54,404 nt of DNA from positions 1 through 54,404 of the forward strand of contig NZ_JACTVA010000039.1 in the NCBI RefSeq assembly GCF_014490485.1, read 5' to 3'. Position 1 is the stretch's first letter; every line of letters begins with the position of its first letter. Below the pieces are notes generated by a model. It was not told where the DNA came from. It was given only the letters and a program-made list of their open reading frames with translations, and made no database searches. The DNA comes from Teichococcus aerophilus. Its GTDB lineage: Bacteria; Pseudomonadota; Alphaproteobacteria; Acetobacterales; Acetobacteraceae. The position numbers and the translations under genes are program-made. Shown here piece after piece: positions 25,379 to 34,160 of this stretch.

Positions 25379-26455
25379 ATGCACCGCCGCCACCTGCTGC
25401 TCGCCGCGCCTGCCCTGCTGCTGGCGGCGCCTGCCCGCGCCGCGCCGGATGACGCCGCCTTCCGCGCGCTGAACAAGGCGGTGGTGGAGGGATCGATCCT
25501 GCCCGGCTACCGCGCCTTCGCCACCGCGACCACCAGCTTCGCCGGCGCCCTGGCCGCCCTGGCGAAATCCCCGGCCGAGCCGGCGGCGCTGGCCGGCGCG
25601 CGCAAGGGCTTCACCGAATCCATGCTGGCCTGGCAGGGCGTGCAGCACCTGCGCTTCGGCCCGGCCGACCTGTTCAGCCGCCACCAGCGCGTGCAGTTCT
25701 GGCCGGACCCGGAGGATACGATCGGGCGCGACCTGGCCGAAGCCATCGCGCGGCGGGACGCCACCTTGCTGGACGTGCGGCCGAATGCGCTGACCAACGT
25801 GACCACGCTGGGCCTGCCGGCGGCGGAGCGCCTGCTGTTCGGGGAGGAAGCCGCCGCGCGGCTGGCCGCCGCCGATGCGGAGGCCGCCTATCGCGCGGCG
25901 CTGCTGGGCGCCATCGGCGGTACCCTGGCCGCCATTGCCCGGGACACGATGGAAGGCTGGACCAGCGGCGAGAACCCCTATGCCGCCGTGATGATCGAGC
26001 CCCGAGCCCCCTATGCCGAGCCGAAGGACGCCACGGTGGAACTGGCACGCGCACTGTTCTGGGCGGTGGAAGGCGTCGCCGGCCGCAAGCTGGCGCGGGC
26101 GCTGGAGGCCGGGCAACCGCGCCTGCTGGAATCGTGGCGCAGCGGCCTCTCCGGCCAGAACCTCGCCGTCAACATGGCGGCGGCGCGGCAGGCCTATGCC
26201 CCCGGCTTCGCCACGGCGCTGGAGAAGGCCGGGCAGAAGGACCTGGCCGCCCAGCTGACGGCGGGGTTCGAGGCCGCCGTGGCCGCAGCCAATGCCCTGC
26301 CCCTGCCGCTGGAAGGCATGATCGCTGACCCGGCGCGGCGCGAACCGGTCGAGGCGCTGCGGCGGGAGGCGGAGGGGCTGAAGGCGCTGCTGGGCCAGCC
26401 CTTAGCGGCGGCGTTGGGCATCCCGCAGGGCTTCGGGGCGCTAAGCCAGGATTGA
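25379..26455 (+). CDS. imelysin family (M75) periplasmic protein
   Basis: A 358-residue exported protein of the imelysin/EfeO-like family, which is linked to iron uptake but whose reaction is not settled. The signal peptide is MHRRHLLLAAPALLLAAPARA. Helical repeats with TESMLAWQGVQHLRFGP early on and ALFWAVEGVAGRK in the second half match the duplicated imelysin fold. GGAG lies 11 bases before the ATG. It is divergent from the TonB receptor, so one iron-responsive region probably controls both. Confidence 0.87.
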   Translation: MHRRHLLLAAPALLLAAPARAAPDDAAFRALNKAVVEGSILPGYRAFATATTSFAGALAALAKSPAEPAALAGARKGFTESMLAWQGVQHLRFGPADLFSRHQRVQFWPDPEDTIGRDLAEAIARRDATLLDVRPNALTNVTTLGLPAAERLLFGEEAAARLAAADAEAAYRAALLGAIGGTLAAIARDTMEGWTSGENPYAAVMIEPRAPYAEPKDATVELARALFWAVEGVAGRKLARALEAGQPRLLESWRSGLSGQNLAVNMAAARQAYAPGFATALEKAGQKDLAAQLTAGFEAAVAAANALPLPLEGMIADPARREPVEALRREAEGLKALLGQPLAAALGIPQGFGALSQD

Positions 26456-26722
26456 AGCGGAACCGCCAAGCGCGGCATTGGCCACGGCCGGGCCACGGTT
26501 GAACGCCACCACTGTATGAACGGCGCGGGGGTGGCTTCACCCCAGCCATTGCTGCTGGCGCATGGCACCGCGCCGGGCACCGCCCTTTTCCTGGCCGGTG
26601 GCGTGTTCTAGATCGCGCTGGTCTCCAGAGACCGCGTCCGACCCTGGGCGGAATGCCCCCTGGCATCCGCCGCATCGGCGCGGCTCCGGCGACAGTTTCG
26701 CATTTCGCAGGAACAGATGGTC

Positions 26723-27349
26723 ATGGCACAGCAGGATTCCGGCTTCGAAGCCCTCGTGGCTGGCTACCACCAATTCCGCGAGGATGTCTGGCCCGAGCGG
26801 CGCAAGCTGTTCGAGGAACTGGCGCAGAACGGCCAGAAGCCGCGCGCGCTGGTCATCTCCTGCTCCGACAGCCGGGTGGACCCTGCCATGGTCTTCGGCG
26901 CCGCCCCCGGCGAGCTGTTCATCATCCGCAACGTCGCCAACCTGGTACCGCCCTACGAGCCGGACGGGCAGTACCACGGCACCTCCGCCGCGCTGGAATT
27001 CGCGGTCCGGGTGCTGGAGATTCCGCGCGTCATCATCCTCGGCCACGCCATGTGTGGCGGCGTACACGCTTTGTTGAACGGATTTCCCAGCACGGCGAAG
27101 GATTTCGTCGCGCCGTGGATGCAGATCGCCAACACCGCCCGTGCCCGCGCGCTGGCCTGCGACCGGGGAGATGCGCAGACGGCGTGCGAGGAGGAGACGG
27201 TGAAGCTCTCGCTCCGGAATCTCGTGACTTTCCCGTGGGTGGCGGAGCGGGTAGCGGAGGGCCGCCTCTCGCTGCACGGCGGCAGCTTCGATATCCGCAC
27301 CGGCGTTCTCTCCATGCTGGGCGATGATGGAAACTTTCGCCCAGCTTGA
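26723..27349 (+). CDS. beta-class carbonic anhydrase
   Basis: Zinc enzyme interconverting CO2 and bicarbonate. The 208-residue protein has the ligands Cys47 (CSDSR, with Asp49), His108 and Cys111 (GHAMCGG). Of two ATGs six bases apart, 26723 has AGGAA at a workable 9 bases, whereas for 26717 the site would be only 3 bases away. A terminator follows at 27364. The 267 bp upstream hold no gene. Confidence 0.94.
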   Translation: MAQQDSGFEALVAGYHQFREDVWPERRKLFEELAQNGQKPRALVISCSDSRVDPAMVFGAAPGELFIIRNVANLVPPYEPDGQYHGTSAALEFAVRVLEIPRVIILGHAMCGGVHALLNGFPSTAKDFVAPWMQIANTARARALACDRGDAQTACEEETVKLSLRNLVTFPWVAERVAEGRLSLHGGSFDIRTGVLSMLGDDGNFRPA

Positions 27350-27363
27350 GCATTGCTTTAGTG

Positions 27364-27389
27364 GCCTGCCGTATTAACGGCGGGCTTTT
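27364..27389 (+). terminator. intrinsic terminator after the carbonic anhydrase gene
   Basis: Nine-bp stem (27364-27372 with 27377-27385, one G-U pair) with loop ATTA, followed by TTTT. It starts 15 bases after the stop codon. Confidence 0.8.
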
Positions 27390-27449
27390 GCCGCAACTTC
27401 GCCCTGCGCCGCGAGTTGGCTGGCAGCCTGAGAGAGGGGTCCCATCGAC

Positions 27450-28979
27450 GTGAATCGCCGCAACGCATTGCTGGCAACTTTGTCGCTTTCCACCATCTTC
27501 CTGGCGGAGGAGACAGCGCATCTGTCCGAGGCCCACGCGGCTGCCCCGGGGGAGATGCCCTTCGACGCCGGTACGGTGCGGGAGGCGGCGCGCGCCCTGG
27601 CCAACGCCCCCTACAAGGCGCCCGGCGAAAGCCTGCCCGGCCCCCTGAGCGACCTGAGCTACGACCAGTACCGTAACATCCGCTTCCGCCCGGACCAGGC
27701 CCGCTGGCGGCCGGAAGGCCTGCCCTTCCAAATGCAGATGTTCCACCGTGGCTTCCTCTACAAGCCGCGGGTGGAGATGTTCGAGGTGTCGGAGGGGATC
27801 GCCCGCCCCATCCCCTACAGCCCCGACCTGTTCAATTTTCAGGACGTGCCGCGCGCGCCGAACGAGGATCTGGGCTTCGCCGGCTTCCGCCTGCACGGCC
27901 CGATCAACCGGCTGGACTACTATGACGAGATCTGTGCCTTCCTCGGCGCCAGCTATTTCCGCGCGCTCGGCAAGGGGCAGATCTACGGCTTGTCCGCACG
28001 CGGCCTGGCGCTGAACACGGCGGATGCGAAGGGCGAGGAATTCCCGCTGTTCCGCAGCTTCTGGGTGGAAAAGCCGCGGGAGGGCGTCAACGCCATCACC
28101 GTGCACGCGCTGCTGGATAGCCCTTCCTGCGCCGCCGCCTTCCGCTTCGCCATCCGCCCCGGCGTGACCACGGTGTTCGACGTGGAATCCACTGTGTTCC
28201 CGCGCACCGATATCACCACTGTGGGCGTGGCGCCGCTGACCAGCATGTTCTGGTTCTCCCCGCTGAACTCCACCGGGCGCGACGATTGGCGCCCGGCGGT
28301 GCACGACAGCGACGGCCTGCTGATGCTGACAGGGCGGGGGGAGCGGATCTGGCGTTCGCTGAACAACCCGCGTGACCTGCAGATTTCGGTGTTCGGGGAC
28401 GTCAATCCGCGCGGCTTCGGCCTGATGCAGCGCCGGCGGGACTTCCATAGCTACGAGGATCTGGAAGCCCGCTACGAGAAGCGCCCTAGCCTGTGGATCG
28501 AGCCCATCGGCGATTGGGGCGAGGGCGCGGTGCACCTGATCGAGATCCCGACCAACAGCGAGATCCACGACAACACCGTGGCGTTCTGGCGGCCGAAAGA
28601 CCCGCTGAAGGCCAAAGGCGAGTATCGCTACACGTTCCGCATGCACTGGTGCAGCGAGGCGCCGGTGGACCCCGCCATTGGCCGCATTACCTCCGCGCGC
28701 TCCGGCGCCGGGCCGCAGCAGGGCACGCGCTACGTGGTACTGGATGCCGAAGGCGGCGCGCTGCGCGACCTGCCGGCCGATGCCACCCCGCGATTGCTGG
28801 TGACATCCAGCCAGGGCGAGATCCGCAACCCCGTGGCCTATCGCAACCCGGAGACCAATGGCTGGCGCATCGCCTTCGAGCTGGCACCCGGTGACGCACG
28901 CTCGATCGAGCTGCGGGCCGAGCTGAAGGGCGGGCCCGCCGCCCTGGCCGAGACCTGGCTGTATCGATGGACGGCGTAA
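27450..28979 (+). CDS. glucan biosynthesis protein, OpgG/OpgD family
   Basis: Periplasmic protein required for osmoregulated periplasmic glucan (OPG) backbone branching. The 509-residue protein has an export signal with a twin-Arg-like start (MNRRNALLATLSL), which is more OpgD-like. It also has family segments such as SYDQYRNIRFRP, NEDLGFAGFRLHGPIN, TSMFWFSPLNSTGRDDWRP and NEIHDNTVAFW-like EIHDNTVAFWRP. The start is GTG 27450 preceded by GAGAGGGG. It overlaps opgH by 13 bases, giving a translationally coupled opgG-opgH operon. Confidence 0.92.
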   Translation: MNRRNALLATLSLSTIFLAEETAHLSEAHAAAPGEMPFDAGTVREAARALANAPYKAPGESLPGPLSDLSYDQYRNIRFRPDQARWRPEGLPFQMQMFHRGFLYKPRVEMFEVSEGIARPIPYSPDLFNFQDVPRAPNEDLGFAGFRLHGPINRLDYYDEICAFLGASYFRALGKGQIYGLSARGLALNTADAKGEEFPLFRSFWVEKPREGVNAITVHALLDSPSCAAAFRFAIRPGVTTVFDVESTVFPRTDITTVGVAPLTSMFWFSPLNSTGRDDWRPAVHDSDGLLMLTGRGERIWRSLNNPRDLQISVFGDVNPRGFGLMQRRRDFHSYEDLEARYEKRPSLWIEPIGDWGEGAVHLIEIPTNSEIHDNTVAFWRPKDPLKAKGEYRYTFRMHWCSEAPVDPAIGRITSARSGAGPQQGTRYVVLDAEGGALRDLPADATPRLLVTSSQGEIRNPVAYRNPETNGWRIAFELAPGDARSIELRAELKGGPAALAETWLYRWTA

Positions 28980-31117
28980 GCGGCCAGCCTGCCTGGCGGG
29001 CCCTGCCGCCGGAAGCGCCGATGGAGATGCCGGTGCAGTCGCTGCGGGCCCGCCCGCAGCGGCGCGCCGGCGGCATGCCCTCCCGCCCCATGGCCAGTTG
29101 GCTGCGGCGATTCATCGTCATCGGTGGCGCCATCCTGCTGACGCTGTTCGCGGCGCGCGAGATGTCGCTGGTGTTGAACAGCGGCAAGCCCACGGCGCTG
29201 GAAGCCATCGTGCTGGTGCTGTTCGTGGTGCTGTTCGCCTGGATCGCGCTGTCCTTCGTCAGCGCGCTCTGCGGCTTCGTGCGCCTGCTGCTGGGGCCGG
29301 ACCGCCGCCTGGGCATCCAGCCCGACGGGCCGCCGCCGATCCCACAGGGCGTCACCGCCCTGCTGATGCCGACCTATAACGAGGACCCGTCCCGGGTGAT
29401 GTCCGGGCTGCAGGCCATCCATGCCTCGCTGGTCGCCGCCGGGGCGTCGGACCGCTTCCATATCTTCATCCTCAGCGACAGCACCGACCCCGCCGCCTGG
29501 GTGGCGGAGGAAGCGGCCTTCCTGGATTTGCGCCGCCGCACGGGCGACGAGCAGCGGATCTTCTACCGCCGCCGCCCGAAGAACCTGGAGCGCAAGGCCG
29601 GCAACATCGCCGAATGGGTGCGCCGCTGGGGCGCCGCCTATCCGCAGATGCTGATCCTGGATGCCGACAGCGTCATGGAAGCCGACACCATCCTTCGCCT
29701 AGCCGATGCGATGGAGCGGCACGAGGATGTCGGGCTGATCCAGACCCTGCCGATCATCACCGGCGGCAACACGCTGTTCGCCCGCATGCAGCAATTCGCT
29801 GGGCGGGTGTACGGGCCACTGATCGCCGAGGGCATCGCCTGGTGGCATGGCGCGGAAGGCAATTACTGGGGCCACAACGCCATCATCCGCACGGAGGCCT
29901 TCGCGAGCGCCGGCGGCCTGCCGGACCTGAAGGGCCGCAAGCCCTGGGGCGGCCACATCATGAGCCACGACTTCGTCGAGGCCGCGCTGATGCGCCGCGC
30001 CGGCTGGGCCATCCACATGGTGCCCTGGCTGCGCGGCAGCTACGAGGAAAGCCCGCCCTCGCTGATGGACCTCGCGGTGCGGGACCGCCGCTGGTGCCAG
30101 GGCAACCTGCAGCACATGGCGGTGCTGCCGACGCGCGGGCTTCATTTCGTCAGCCGGCTGCATCTGCTGACCGGTATCGGCAGCTACATCACCGCGCCGA
30201 TCTGGCTGTTGTTCTTGCTGGCGGGCGTGCTGCTCTCCCTGCAGGCGCGCTTCATCCGGCCGGAATATTTCCCGGCCGGGCCCAGCCTGTTCCCGGAATG
30301 GCCGACGGTCGACCCGGTGCGCGCCATGTGGCTGTTCATCGGCACCATGTCCCTGTTGCTGGCGCCGAAGCTGCTGGCCTGGATCGCGCTGCTGTTCCAT
30401 CCCAGTGACCGGCGCGGCTGCGGCGGTGCCTTCCGCACCCTGGTCTCCATGCTGCTGGAAACCCTCATCGCTGGCCTGCTGGCGCCGGTGACGATGCTGA
30501 CGCAGTCCTACGATGTCGTCTCCATCCTGATGGGGCGCGATTCCGGCTGGTCGGCGCAGCGGCGCGACGATGGCAGCATGCCCTTCGGCCAGATCGTTCG
30601 GCTGTACTGGCGGCATACGATGTTCGGCCTGGTGTTCGGCGGTATCGCCTGGCTGGTTTCGCCCTACTTGGCGCTGTGGATGTCGCCGGTTGTGCTGGGC
30701 CTGGCGCTGGCAATCCCGCTGGCGTCGCTGACCGCACGCTCCAGCCTCGGGCTGGGGCTGCGCCGCATGGGCCTGCTGCTGGTGCCGGAGGAATCCGCGA
30801 CGCCGCGTGTGCTGACCGACGCCGTCGCCTTCCGGCGGGAGCGGGACTCTGCGCCGCCGCTGCCCACTCCTGCCGCGCTGTTTGAGCAGCCGACGCTGCT
30901 GGAGGCGCATCGCAACATGCTGCCCCCACCGCGCCGGCCGCGCCAGGACCCGTTCGACGCCACGCTGCTGGTTGGCCTGGCGAAGGTGGAGGAGGCGCAG
31001 AGCCTGGATGAAGCGCTGCACCATCTCGGCCGTGCCGAACTGGCGGCCGTGCTGGCCGATGCCGGCGGCGTCGCCCGGCTGGAAGCGCTAAGTGGACAGG
31101 CGCTCACCGCCGGCTGA
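28967..31117 (+). CDS. opgH: glucans biosynthesis glucosyltransferase OpgH
   Basis: Inner-membrane GT2 glucosyltransferase that polymerises glucose from UDP-glucose for OPGs. The 716-residue protein has two N-terminal membrane segments (about 48-66 and 75-100). The catalytic domain shows TYNEDP, DADSVMEADT, SHDFVEAALMRRAG and RDRRWCQGNLQH (the Q/RxxRW-type site), and further membrane segments follow. It is somewhat shorter than the E. coli protein (about 850). The start lies inside the opgG end. A perfect terminator follows at 31163. Confidence 0.94.
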   Translation: MDGVSGQPAWRALPPEAPMEMPVQSLRARPQRRAGGMPSRPMASWLRRFIVIGGAILLTLFAAREMSLVLNSGKPTALEAIVLVLFVVLFAWIALSFVSALCGFVRLLLGPDRRLGIQPDGPPPIPQGVTALLMPTYNEDPSRVMSGLQAIHASLVAAGASDRFHIFILSDSTDPAAWVAEEAAFLDLRRRTGDEQRIFYRRRPKNLERKAGNIAEWVRRWGAAYPQMLILDADSVMEADTILRLADAMERHEDVGLIQTLPIITGGNTLFARMQQFAGRVYGPLIAEGIAWWHGAEGNYWGHNAIIRTEAFASAGGLPDLKGRKPWGGHIMSHDFVEAALMRRAGWAIHMVPWLRGSYEESPPSLMDLAVRDRRWCQGNLQHMAVLPTRGLHFVSRLHLLTGIGSYITAPIWLLFLLAGVLLSLQARFIRPEYFPAGPSLFPEWPTVDPVRAMWLFIGTMSLLLAPKLLAWIALLFHPSDRRGCGGAFRTLVSMLLETLIAGLLAPVTMLTQSYDVVSILMGRDSGWSAQRRDDGSMPFGQIVRLYWRHTMFGLVFGGIAWLVSPYLALWMSPVVLGLALAIPLASLTARSSLGLGLRRMGLLLVPEESATPRVLTDAVAFRRERDSAPPLPTPAALFEQPTLLEAHRNMLPPPRRPRQDPFDATLLVGLAKVEEAQSLDEALHHLGRAELAAVLADAGGVARLEALSGQALTAG

Positions 31118-31162
31118 CGACGACGGCGCCGGGGATGTGTCCCGGCCACGCCATCAGGAACC

Positions 31163-31194
31163 AGAAGGCCGGGACATCGCTGTCCCGGCCTTCT
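31163..31194 (+). terminator. intrinsic terminator of opgGH
   Basis: Perfect 14-bp stem AGAAGGCCGGGACA / TGTCCCGGCCTTCT with loop TCGC, followed by a T-rich TGTATTT. It is also positioned to end transcription of the convergent small gene at 31201. Confidence 0.85.
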
Positions 31195-31200
31195 TGTATT

Positions 31201-31482
31201 TCAGGCGGCCACCCGTTGCGCTGCGTTATTTGCGGCCGCGACAGTCGCGCCATAGGCCTGCTGCACCGCCTGCACCACGATGCGGGATACGGCGCCATCC
31301 TGCACGGGCGTTGCGGGCGCCGCGATGGCGGGCAGGTGCGTCATGCCGGACGGCGCCGCGCGCTGCGGCTGGGCGACGGCGGCGACCGCCTGTTCCGCCT
31401 GCCGCGCACTGGCATGGTAGCCCTGGATGGCGGAGAGGCAGGCTGACATCAGCCCGCCGGGGGTACTGGCGCTCGCGATCAT
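31201..31482 (-). CDS. small Ala-rich protein of unknown function
   Basis: A 93-residue frame with a good ribosome-binding site (AAGGA about 9 bases before ATG). I do not recognise the family. The protein is alanine/glutamine-rich and mostly amphipathic helix (AEQAVAAVAQPQRA, VVQAVQQAYGATVAAANN), with no signal peptide or membrane segment. It is convergent with opgH and divergent from the amidohydrolase at 31660. Real coding is likely because of the start site and low overlap, but not proven. Confidence 0.6.
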   Translation of the reverse strand: MIASASTPGGLMSACLSAIQGYHASARQAEQAVAAVAQPQRAAPSGMTHLPAIAAPATPVQDGAVSRIVVQAVQQAYGATVAAANNAAQRVAA

Positions 31483-31659
31483 GCTCGTATTCCTTCACGA
31501 TATCCCGGCCCGCTCTCGCTGCGTGATCCGTGTTTCCAAAATACGGGACAATCCTTAAGGCATGGTAAATTGGGCTGCCCCCGCCTCGACAAGCCCGGCC
31601 GACGGACGCACTTTGCTGCGGCACCCCTGCCTGCCCTTCTTGTCCAAGAGGAACGTCCC

Positions 31660-33081
31660 ATGCGGAACACCGAAGAAATCTGGCGCCTGGTCGATGAACG
31701 CCAGCAGCCTTTCATCGAGCTGAGCGACACCGTCTGGGGCATGCCTGAACTGGCCTATAATGAGCACCAGTCGGTCGCCGAGCATAAGAAGGTGCTGGAC
31801 GCCCAGGGCTTCCGCATCACCGAGAACGTCGCCGGCATCCCCACCGCCATCATGGGCGAGGCGGGCGAGGACGGTCCGGTCATCGCCATCCTCGGCGAGT
31901 ACGACGCGCTGCCCGGCCTGTCCCAGGAAGCCGGCGTGGCCGAGCACCGGCCAATCCCCGGCGATGGCCACGGCCATGGCTGCGGCCACAACCTGCTCGG
32001 CTCCGGCGCCATGCTGGCCGCCGCGGCGGTGAAGGACTACCTCGCGCAGAACGGCATCAAGGGCCGCGTCCGCTACTACGGCTGCCCGGCCGAGGAAGGC
32101 GGCGCCGCCAAGGCGTTCATGGTGCGCTCCGGTGCCTTCAAGGACGTGGATATCGCCATTTCCTGGCACCCGGCGCCGTTCGCGGCGGTGAACGAGGCCA
32201 ACTCGCTGGCCAATACCCGTATCGATTTCACCTTCGTCGGCCGTTCCTCCCACGCCGCCGCCGCGCCGCATCTGGGCCGCTCCGCGCTGGATGCGATCGA
32301 GCTGATGAATGTCGGCGTCAACTACATGCGCGAGCACATGCCGAGCGACGCGCGCATCCACTACGCCTATCTCGATGCTGGCGGCATCGCGCCGAACGTC
32401 GTGCAGGGTAAGGCCACCATCCGCTACCTGGTCCGCTCCAACGACCTGCCCGGCCTGCGCTCGCTGGTCGAGCGCGTCCGCAAGATCGCCGATGGCGCCG
32501 CGTTGATGACGGAGACCACCGTCACCACCAAGACCGTCTCCGCCGTCTCCAACCTGCTCGGCAACACGCCGCTGGAGCGGGCGATGCAGAACAACCTGGA
32601 CCGGCTCGGTCCGCCGCCCTTCGACGATGCCGACCGCGCCTTCGCCGCCGAGATCCAGAAGACCCTGAGCGACGAGGACATCGCCAGCGCCTTCAAGCGC
32701 ATGGGCGTACCGGTGCGGAAGGGCGTGCCGCTGGCCGACGAGATCATCCCGCTGGAAGCCAAGGGCGCGGCCATGGTCGGCTCCACCGACGTGGGCGACG
32801 TCTCCTGGGTCGTGCCGACGGTACAGGCGCGCGGCGCCACCTACGCCATCGGCACGCCGGGCCATTCCTGGCAGCTGACGGCGCAGGGCAAGTCGCCGCT
32901 CGCGCACAAGGGCATGGTGCATGTGGCCAAGATCATGGCCGGCGTCGCCGTCGATGCGCTGACCGACCCGAAACTGATCGAGGCGGCGCAGGCCGACCTC
33001 GCTGCCCGCACGGCCGAGAACCCCTATGTCTGCCCGCTGCCGGACGACCTGCAGCCGCCGATCCACATGGGCAAGAAGTAG
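31660..33081 (+). CDS. M20 family amidohydrolase, AbgB-like
   Basis: A 473-residue metallo-amidohydrolase resembling p-aminobenzoyl-glutamate hydrolase subunit B. It has the metal-site motifs GEYDALPG, GHGHGCGHNLLG and PAEEGGAAK, and the dimerisation-domain GRSSHAAAAPH. The ATG at 31660 follows AAGAGGAA. No abgA or abgT partner is adjacent, so it probably works as a homomeric aminoacyl- or aminobenzoyl-amide hydrolase; substrate unknown. A family 1 repeat lies 108 bases after the stop. Confidence 0.88.
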   Translation: MRNTEEIWRLVDERQQPFIELSDTVWGMPELAYNEHQSVAEHKKVLDAQGFRITENVAGIPTAIMGEAGEDGPVIAILGEYDALPGLSQEAGVAEHRPIPGDGHGHGCGHNLLGSGAMLAAAAVKDYLAQNGIKGRVRYYGCPAEEGGAAKAFMVRSGAFKDVDIAISWHPAPFAAVNEANSLANTRIDFTFVGRSSHAAAAPHLGRSALDAIELMNVGVNYMREHMPSDARIHYAYLDAGGIAPNVVQGKATIRYLVRSNDLPGLRSLVERVRKIADGAALMTETTVTTKTVSAVSNLLGNTPLERAMQNNLDRLGPPPFDDADRAFAAEIQKTLSDEDIASAFKRMGVPVRKGVPLADEIIPLEAKGAAMVGSTDVGDVSWVVPTVQARGATYAIGTPGHSWQLTAQGKSPLAHKGMVHVAKIMAGVAVDALTDPKLIEAAQADLAARTAENPYVCPLPDDLQPPIHMGKK

Positions 33082-33188
33082 GCGGGGCAGGGACTCGAGC
33101 CTGCCAACACGAGTCCTGGACAGGCGGCTACCGTGCCCTGATCTGGGCTCAAGCGCTTGGGAGGCTAGGCGCCGCTCACCTGGACAGG

Positions 33189-33240
33189 GGAAAGGCCGGG
33201 GGAAGGAATTCCACCGGACCCCCATTTTTTCTGCGAGTTG
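33189..33240 (+). repeat. family 1 terminator-like repeat, solitary copy 2
   Basis: GGCCGGGGGAAGGAATTCCA then CCGGACCCCCATTTTTTCT and GCGAG. The copy follows the amidohydrolase gene in its orientation and has the best T-run (six T) of the family. No inverted partner is found before the convergent SMR gene. Confidence 0.78.
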
Positions 33241-33378
33241 GGCGGGGCCACGCACTGCAATGGCGGAGGCGGAGGCCAGGGCCTTGGGTGAGCGATGTCT
33301 GCCGAAGCGTCGGGCTGAAGCATCCAGAGCCTGGAAGGACCGCGGCCGTGGAGACGCTGTCTCCGGCTGCCGCAGCCG

Positions 33379-33714
33379 TCAGTGGCTGGCGGTCTTCGAG
33401 AACAGGTTCACGATCAGCACGCCAACCAGGATGAAGCTGAGGCCGACCACCGCCGGCAGGTCCAGTTTCTGCCCGAACACCACCCAGCCGATGATCGAGA
33501 TCAGCACGATCCCCAGCCCGCTCCAGATGGCATAGGCCACGCCGACCGGGATGCCCCGGAGCGCGAGAGAGAGGAAATAAAACGCTCCCGCATAGCCCAC
33601 CGCCATCAACACCGTCGGCCCCAGCCGGGTGAATTGCTGCGACGCCTGCAAGGCGGAGGTCGCCATCACCTCCAGCGCGATGGCGGCCAGCAACGGCAGG
33701 TAGATCTTCAGCAA
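33379..33714 (-). CDS. small multidrug resistance (SMR) family transporter
   Basis: A 111-residue, four-helix inner-membrane proton antiporter subunit (EmrE/SugE type). Glu15 in AIALEVMATS corresponds to the essential EmrE Glu14. Other conserved parts are YAGAFYFLSLALRGIPVGVAYAIWSGLG and the last helix (GVLIVNLF). No ATG occurs near the family start; a TTG at 33714 with GGAA 10 bases upstream is the best start. It lies 82 bases downstream of tRNA-Leu on the same strand and may be co-transcribed with it. The EmrE/Gdx substrate class is not determined. Confidence 0.88.
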   Translation of the reverse strand: MLKIYLPLLAAIALEVMATSALQASQQFTRLGPTVLMAVGYAGAFYFLSLALRGIPVGVAYAIWSGLGIVLISIIGWVVFGQKLDLPAVVGLSFILVGVLIVNLFSKTASH

Positions 33715-33796
33715 GGGGGATGTTCCAGAAGCGGGCGGCGGGAAGCGACGGTTGGCTCTGTGCCGCCTGGCGGCCGCGTCTTCACTGGAGAAAAGG

Positions 33797-33880
33797 TGGT
33801 ACCCGTGGCCAGACTCGAACTGGCATGCCGTTAAGCAAACGATTTTGAGTCGTTCGTGTCTACCATTCCACCACACGGGC
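33797..33880 (-). tRNA. tRNA-Leu (anticodon CAA)
   Basis: The minus strand begins GCCCGTGTGG and ends CACGGGTACCA, giving a seven-pair acceptor with a G-U end pair, discriminator A and an encoded CCA. The anticodon stem is AACGA / TCGTT around loop CTCAAAA, so the anticodon is CAA. A long variable arm, as in class II Leu tRNAs, and a T arm with GTTCGAGTC complete the fold. Length is 84 bases with CCA. Confidence 0.93.
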
Positions 33881-34160
33881 AAGTGCTGGAGCGCACGGTA
33901 CCCGGCTGAGCCCGGCAACGCGCGGTGCCGATTTACGCTGCCCGCGCTCAGTTCGCAAGCCATGCGACCCGCCTTTCCAACGCCGAAGGCGTCTGCGATG
34001 AATCAGGCTCACGGCACCGACACGCCGGCAATAAACGCGCAGATTCTGGCGAACTGTTAAGAAAAAGCAGTATTGCGGTGTGGACCACTGCTTGCCGTCA
34101 ATATCGTCCCATGCGAAGACTTGGGCGTAATTGATGCGTCATCGAACCAACAGGCAGGCT

